Assembly (NCBI RefSeq): GCF_022095695.1
Contig: NZ_JAIFZM010000016.1
Span: 1-64,000, forward strand
DNA from: Oceanobacillus jordanicus
GTDB lineage: Bacteria; Bacillota; Bacilli; Bacillales; Amphibacillaceae
DNA: 64,000 nucleotides
Direction: 5' to 3'
Shown: positions 60,816 to 64,000 of the stretch, piece after piece
Layout: every line of letters starts with the position of its first letter
Position numbering within the stretch: position 1 is the stretch's first letter
The notes under the pieces: generated by a model
What the model saw: only the letters and a program-made list of their open reading frames with translations
Told to the model about the DNA's origin: nothing
Databases searched by the model: none
Position numbers and translations under genes: made by a program

Positions 60816-61412
60816 CTACAAATCTCTTCTACCTTCCAACGCTTTTGATAGTGTTACTTCATCTGCATATTCCAAATCCCCACCGACTGGAAGACCGTGC
60901 GCGATACGAGTTGTTCGTACCCCTGATGGCTTTACTAGACGGGAGATATACATCGCCGTTGCCTCTCCCTCGATATTTGGGTTAGTGGCAAGAATCAGTT
61001 CTTTTACCTCTTCGTCTTTAAGGCGATTAATTAAATCTGGTACGTTAATATCCTCTGGGCCAATTCCGTCCATTGGAGAAATAGCGCCATGAAGGACATG
61101 GTATTTACCGTGGAACTCCTTCATCTTTTCCATTGCTATCACATCTTTAGGATCTTGAACTACACAGATGATGGACGCGTCCCTTGATGTATCCTGACAG
61201 ATGGAACATGGATCTTGATCCGTAATATGCCCACACACAGAACAATGCGTTAGTTCACGCTTGGCATTTACGAGAGCCTTGGCAAAGTCCATTACGTCGT
61301 CCTCTTTCATATTCAAAACAAAAAATGCCAGTCGGACAGCAGTCTTAGGTCCAATCCCCGGCAATTTTGTAAAACTGTCAATAAGTTTAGATATTGGTTC
61401 TGGATAGTACAT
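60816..61412 (-). CDS. recR: Recombination protein RecR
   Basis: Works with RecO (and RecF) in loading RecA at gaps. An HhH motif ([15 protein letters not shown]), a four-cysteine zinc finger ([18 protein letters not shown]) and a Toprim domain ([17 protein letters not shown]) are present. ATG 61412 follows AGGAGG. 198 residues, as in B. subtilis. Confidence 0.97.
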   Translation of the reverse strand: MYYPEPISKLIDSFTKLPGIGPKTAVRLAFFVLNMKEDDVMDFAKALVNAKRELTHCSVCGHITDQDPCSICQDTSRDASIICVVQDPKDVIAMEKMKEFHGKYHVLHGAISPMDGIGPEDINVPDLINRLKDEEVKELILATNPNIEGEATAMYISRLVKPSGVRTTRIAHGLPVGGDLEYADEVTLSKALEGRRDL

Positions 61413-61530
61413 CATTTTCCTCCTAGAAGCGACACAAGCAAGGGCCTAGACTAACATTGCTATCCACCCACTTGCTATTAAGCCCAGCATGCTGCCTCCC
61501 CGCTTCACAGGTGGCAGCGCTGATGTGAAA

Positions 61531-61851
61531 CTAGAACATTCCTGGCATATTCAACCCTTTGGTGAATTGTCCCATCGTGTCATTCGTTTTATCTTCAATT
61601 TGCTTAATTACATCGTTTGTTGCTGCAAGGATGAGATCTTGTAGCATATCAATATCATCTGGATCTACAACTTCTTCCTTAATCTGTACATCCGTAATTT
61701 CTTTTTTACCATTTGCAGTAACAGTAACCATTCCCCCACCTGCTGATGCCTCAAACGTCATTTCATGGAGTTCATCCTGTGCCTGCATCATTTTTTTCTG
61801 CATTTTTTGCATTTGTTTCATCATTCCGCCCATATTTCCCATACCTTTCAT
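61531..61851 (-). CDS. yaaK: Nucleoid-associated protein YaaK (EbfC/YbaB family)
   Basis: 106 residues. A methionine-rich helical N-terminus ([20 protein letters not shown]) leads to the EbfC core ([20 protein letters not shown]). These proteins bind DNA as dimers. Conserved dnaX-yaaK-recR order. Confidence 0.96.
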   Translation of the reverse strand: MKGMGNMGGMMKQMQKMQKKMMQAQDELHEMTFEASAGGGMVTVTANGKKEITDVQIKEEVVDPDDIDMLQDLILAATNDVIKQIEDKTNDTMGQFTKGLNMPGMF

Positions 61852-61906
61852 GGAAAACGCCTCCTTTAAATTAAACTTAGCATTATTTTACCAAACTTTA
61901 GTAAAG

Positions 61907-63604
61907 CTAATCATGTATTTCAATCAGATCATCTCCAACAAGCTTTCGTGCCTCTTCCACCAGTGGATCAACCTGTTGTTCCTCAGACTCGTTGCTTTTT
62001 TCTTGGTTATTTATATAATCTGTTCTAATTTCCGACCAATTCAATTCGGGAATAGGAATAATAGTCAGCTGCTTGTTCAGTACACTTGCAAGTACTGATT
62101 CGACCGTCTCCCGGTTATCAAGAAATAAGGAACAGTGAATCTCATACTTAAATGCCACAATTATCGCCTGATCTGATGCTGCTACAGGCTTACTATCCTG
62201 TATTGTAGCATGTGCAGGAGCATTTGATGACTTAAGCTTCGAAAGAAAGTTTGCCCACTGACCGTGCACATTTTTCAATGCGGCTTTTTCCGCCTGCTTT
62301 AACACATCACGAATGCGCTCATTCGGAATTTTATAGCTATTTTTCGTTGCCCTTGCCTGTGGTCTGCGCTGCTCTCTTGGAGCGGCAGCTTGCACAGCTG
62401 CTTGTGGGTTTTGTTTTAAAGCAGCTACTTCTTTTTCTAGCGCTGATAGCTTACTGGTCAGTTTCATGACGGCTTCGGAATCCTCGTTTCTTTCCGTTAC
62501 CGTTGCTGCTTCAGTTTGCTGTTGTCCGTTTGTAAGAGACAGGACTGCTATTTCAATAAACACCTTGGGACTGTTCGTCCACTTCATCTCTTGCTGGCAT
62601 TGATTTAGTTCCATGATTGCCTGTTGTACCCATTGGACCGACACAGCTTCTGCCAAAGAAGTAAAGCTTTCATCTGTCCTCGCCCTCTCCAGTAACCCTT
62701 CAAGCGATGGAGCACTCTTAAATAGCAGGAGATCACGCAAGAAGTAAATCATGTCATAGACAAAACGGCCTGGATCTTTACCACGACTTATCAATTCATC
62801 CAATTGTTTTAATGCATGTTGGACGTTTTTTTCGTGCATGGATTGTACCATATCCGTTAAAATCTGTTGCGAAACACCGCCAGTAACTGCGAGGACATCC
62901 TCCAGTTCAACCTTTTCTTCACTATAGGAAATTGCCTGATCTAGTATACTTAGCGCATCACGCATTCCGCCTTCTGCTGCAAGTGCCACTGTTTCCATTG
63001 CTTCCTGAGAAACAGAAATACCTTCTGCATCGATAATCGACTGCATACGCTCCACAATCGCTGCATTGGAAATTGGCTTAAAGTCGAACCGTTGGCACCT
63101 TGAGAGAATCGTTAATGGAATCTTATGTGGCTCTGTTGTCGCAAGAATAAAGACAACGTGCTTTGGTGGTTCTTCCAATGTTTTCAATAAGGCATTAAAA
63201 GCATTCGTAGAGATCATATGCACTTCATCAATAATATATACTTTATAGGGAACAGAGCTGGAAGCGTACTTCACCTTATCCCGTATGTCACGAATATCCT
63301 CCACACTTGTGTTGGAGGCCGCGTCAATTTCAATTACATCCGAAATCGACCCATCCTGAATTCCGCGGCATGCCGCACATTCATTACAAGGTTCCTTTGC
63401 GGGCGCTTGTTCACAGTTTATCGTTTTGGCGAAAATTTTTGCAGCACTCGTTTTCCCCGTTCCACGTGGGCCCGAGAATACATAAGCATGCGAAAACTTC
63501 TCCTGGACAATCGCATTTTGCAATGTACGTGTAATATGTGTTTGTCCGACTACGTCCTGAAATTTTCTAGGACGCCAAACGCGATATAATGCCTGATAGC
63601 TCAT
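61907..63604 (-). CDS. dnaX: DNA polymerase III gamma/tau subunit
   Basis: Clamp-loader ATPase that also ties the polymerase to the helicase. P-loop GPRGTGKT at 45-52, zinc cysteines C64, C73, C76 and C79, IIDEVHMISTNAFNALLKTL, and sensor RCQRFDFKPI. A charged, low-complexity tau region follows from about 365. 565 residues, matching B. subtilis (563). No A-rich slippery site was noticed. Confidence 0.97.
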   Translation of the reverse strand: MSYQALYRVWRPRKFQDVVGQTHITRTLQNAIVQEKFSHAYVFSGPRGTGKTSAAKIFAKTINCEQAPAKEPCNECAACRGIQDGSISDVIEIDAASNTSVEDIRDIRDKVKYASSSVPYKVYIIDEVHMISTNAFNALLKTLEEPPKHVVFILATTEPHKIPLTILSRCQRFDFKPISNAAIVERMQSIIDAEGISVSQEAMETVALAAEGGMRDALSILDQAISYSEEKVELEDVLAVTGGVSQQILTDMVQSMHEKNVQHALKQLDELISRGKDPGRFVYDMIYFLRDLLLFKSAPSLEGLLERARTDESFTSLAEAVSVQWVQQAIMELNQCQQEMKWTNSPKVFIEIAVLSLTNGQQQTEAATVTERNEDSEAVMKLTSKLSALEKEVAALKQNPQAAVQAAAPREQRRPQARATKNSYKIPNERIRDVLKQAEKAALKNVHGQWANFLSKLKSSNAPAHATIQDSKPVAASDQAIIVAFKYEIHCSLFLDNRETVESVLASVLNKQLTIIPIPELNWSEIRTDYINNQEKSNESEEQQVDPLVEEARKLVGDDLIEIHD

Positions 63605-63635
63605 AATACAAAATCCCCTCTATGATCTCTTTCTA

Positions 63636-63665
63636 ATTATACTCTATTTACAGGGTGAATGTGAA
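63636..63665 (-). promoter_or_regulatory. Sigma-A promoter of dnaX
   Basis: TTCACA (63660-63665), 18-base spacer, TATAAT (63636-63641) on the minus strand. The B. subtilis small cytoplasmic (SRP) RNA gene, which lies upstream of dnaX there, is not in the 290-base gap. Confidence 0.6.
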
Positions 63666-63835
63666 CCGTAGCTTGTTACAGTTTTAACAAAAATTATGTG
63701 TGCAAGACAAAAGGTTATACTGTCTAGCCACAAGCCTCCCGGTTACTGCATGATTGAAGTTCTTCTGCCCCCTAATAATAGGGAACAAAAAAGATTAGTG
63801 CGTACGTAAATTCTCTATATAAAGTCTATTCTGTT

Positions 63836-63863
63836 TTGCCTGCTTGCTATTTTCCTTTATAAT
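63836..63863 (+). promoter_or_regulatory. Promoter of the carbonic anhydrase gene
   Basis: TTGCCT (63836-63841), 16-base spacer, TATAAT (63858-63863). Confidence 0.55.
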
Positions 63864-63894
63864 AAATAAGAAACAAGTATGAAGGAGAATTGAT

Positions 63895-64000
63895 ATGAGT
63901 CTATTAAATGATATCTTATCCTATAATGAAGAATTTGTAGAAAAAAAGGAATATGAAGCATACCAGAAAGGCAAGGTTCCCAATAAACGCTTACTAATCT
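63895..64000 (+). CDS. Beta-carbonic anhydrase, partial (YtiB-like)
   Basis: Only the first 35 codons are in the window: MSLLNDILSYNEEFVEKKEY then EAYQKGKVPNKRLLI, the typical start of Bacillus YtiB-like beta-class carbonic anhydrases. Their metal motif would follow just outside. ATG 63895 has AAGGAG upstream. This is where synteny with the B. subtilis origin region breaks: tadA and scr are expected here, and ytiB lies elsewhere in B. subtilis. Confidence 0.75.
   Translation, partial: MSLLNDILSYNEEFVEKKEYEAYQKGKVPNKRLLI

Noticed and set aside
63605-63894. Possible SRP (small cytoplasmic) RNA gene upstream of dnaX
   Set aside because: No GGAGGU-type apical loop or long complementary arms are present in the 290 bases; only two promoters are recognisable.

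Overview
The window is a stretch of a low-GC Gram-positive, endospore-forming chromosome (Bacillaceae), close to the replication origin. The gene order is that of Bacillus subtilis from dnaX to lysS, read here backwards, so almost everything is on the minus strand. Protein similarity to B. subtilis is clear but not very high, and intergenic repeats of the Oceanobacillus/Virgibacillus/Lentibacillus kind are present. I infer a member of that group, but the genus is not proven by the sequence.

Layout from left to right. 1-300: tandem rRNA-type promoters firing leftwards out of the window. 0.3-3.8 kb: lysS and folate genes (sul, folB, folK) with yazB; the pab genes and dusB of B. subtilis are missing. 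4-12 kb: cysK, a PrsA-like foldase, hslO, coaX, ftsH, hprT, tilS. 12-16 kb: yabT, yabS and spoIIE. 16.7-18.7 kb: a marR/drug-efflux pair inserted on the plus strand, followed by an elongator tRNA-Met. 19-29 kb: division, spore cortex and RQC genes (yabR, divIC, yabQ, yabP, rqcP, mazG, yabM-like, spoVT, mfd, fin). 29-37 kb: pth, ctc, prs, glmU, spoVG, purR, ispE, sspF, veg. 37-45 kb: yabG, a small membrane protein, ksgA, rnmV, yabE, tatD, metS. 45.6-54 kb: abrB, rsmI, yazA, trmN6, yabA, ricT, holB, yaaR, darA, tmk, yaaO, csfB. 54-57 kb: an inserted TetR/ABC transporter operon. 57-60.5 kb: bofA, then an accessory patch with glpT, a truncated sensor-kinase gene and two ISL3-type transposase remnants where B. 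subtilis has rrnA. 60.5-64 kb: yaaL, recR, yaaK, dnaX and the start of a beta-carbonic anhydrase gene.

The genes serve information processing (DNA polymerase III clamp-loader subunits, RecR, Mfd, MetRS, LysRS, tRNA/rRNA modification), precursor supply (folate, PRPP, UDP-GlcNAc, isoprenoid, CoA, dTMP) and the sporulation programme. Promoters readable for five sporulation regulators fit the known B. subtilis cascade: Spo0A/sigma-A at spoIIE (21-bp spacer), sigma-H at spoVG, sigma-F at csfB, sigma-G at spoVT and sigma-K at yabG. Paired Spo0A boxes lie upstream of abrB.

The least ordinary material is between genes: a modular, hairpin-rich repeat family at four loci (18.7, 30, 46 and 57.7 kb), a second repeat family at 45.2, 48.5 and 57.2 kb, the glpT control region (cre site over the -35, then a leader terminator), and the scar where a sensor-kinase gene was fused to an ISL3 end. 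I saw no CRISPR array, prophage or clear new multi-gene system.
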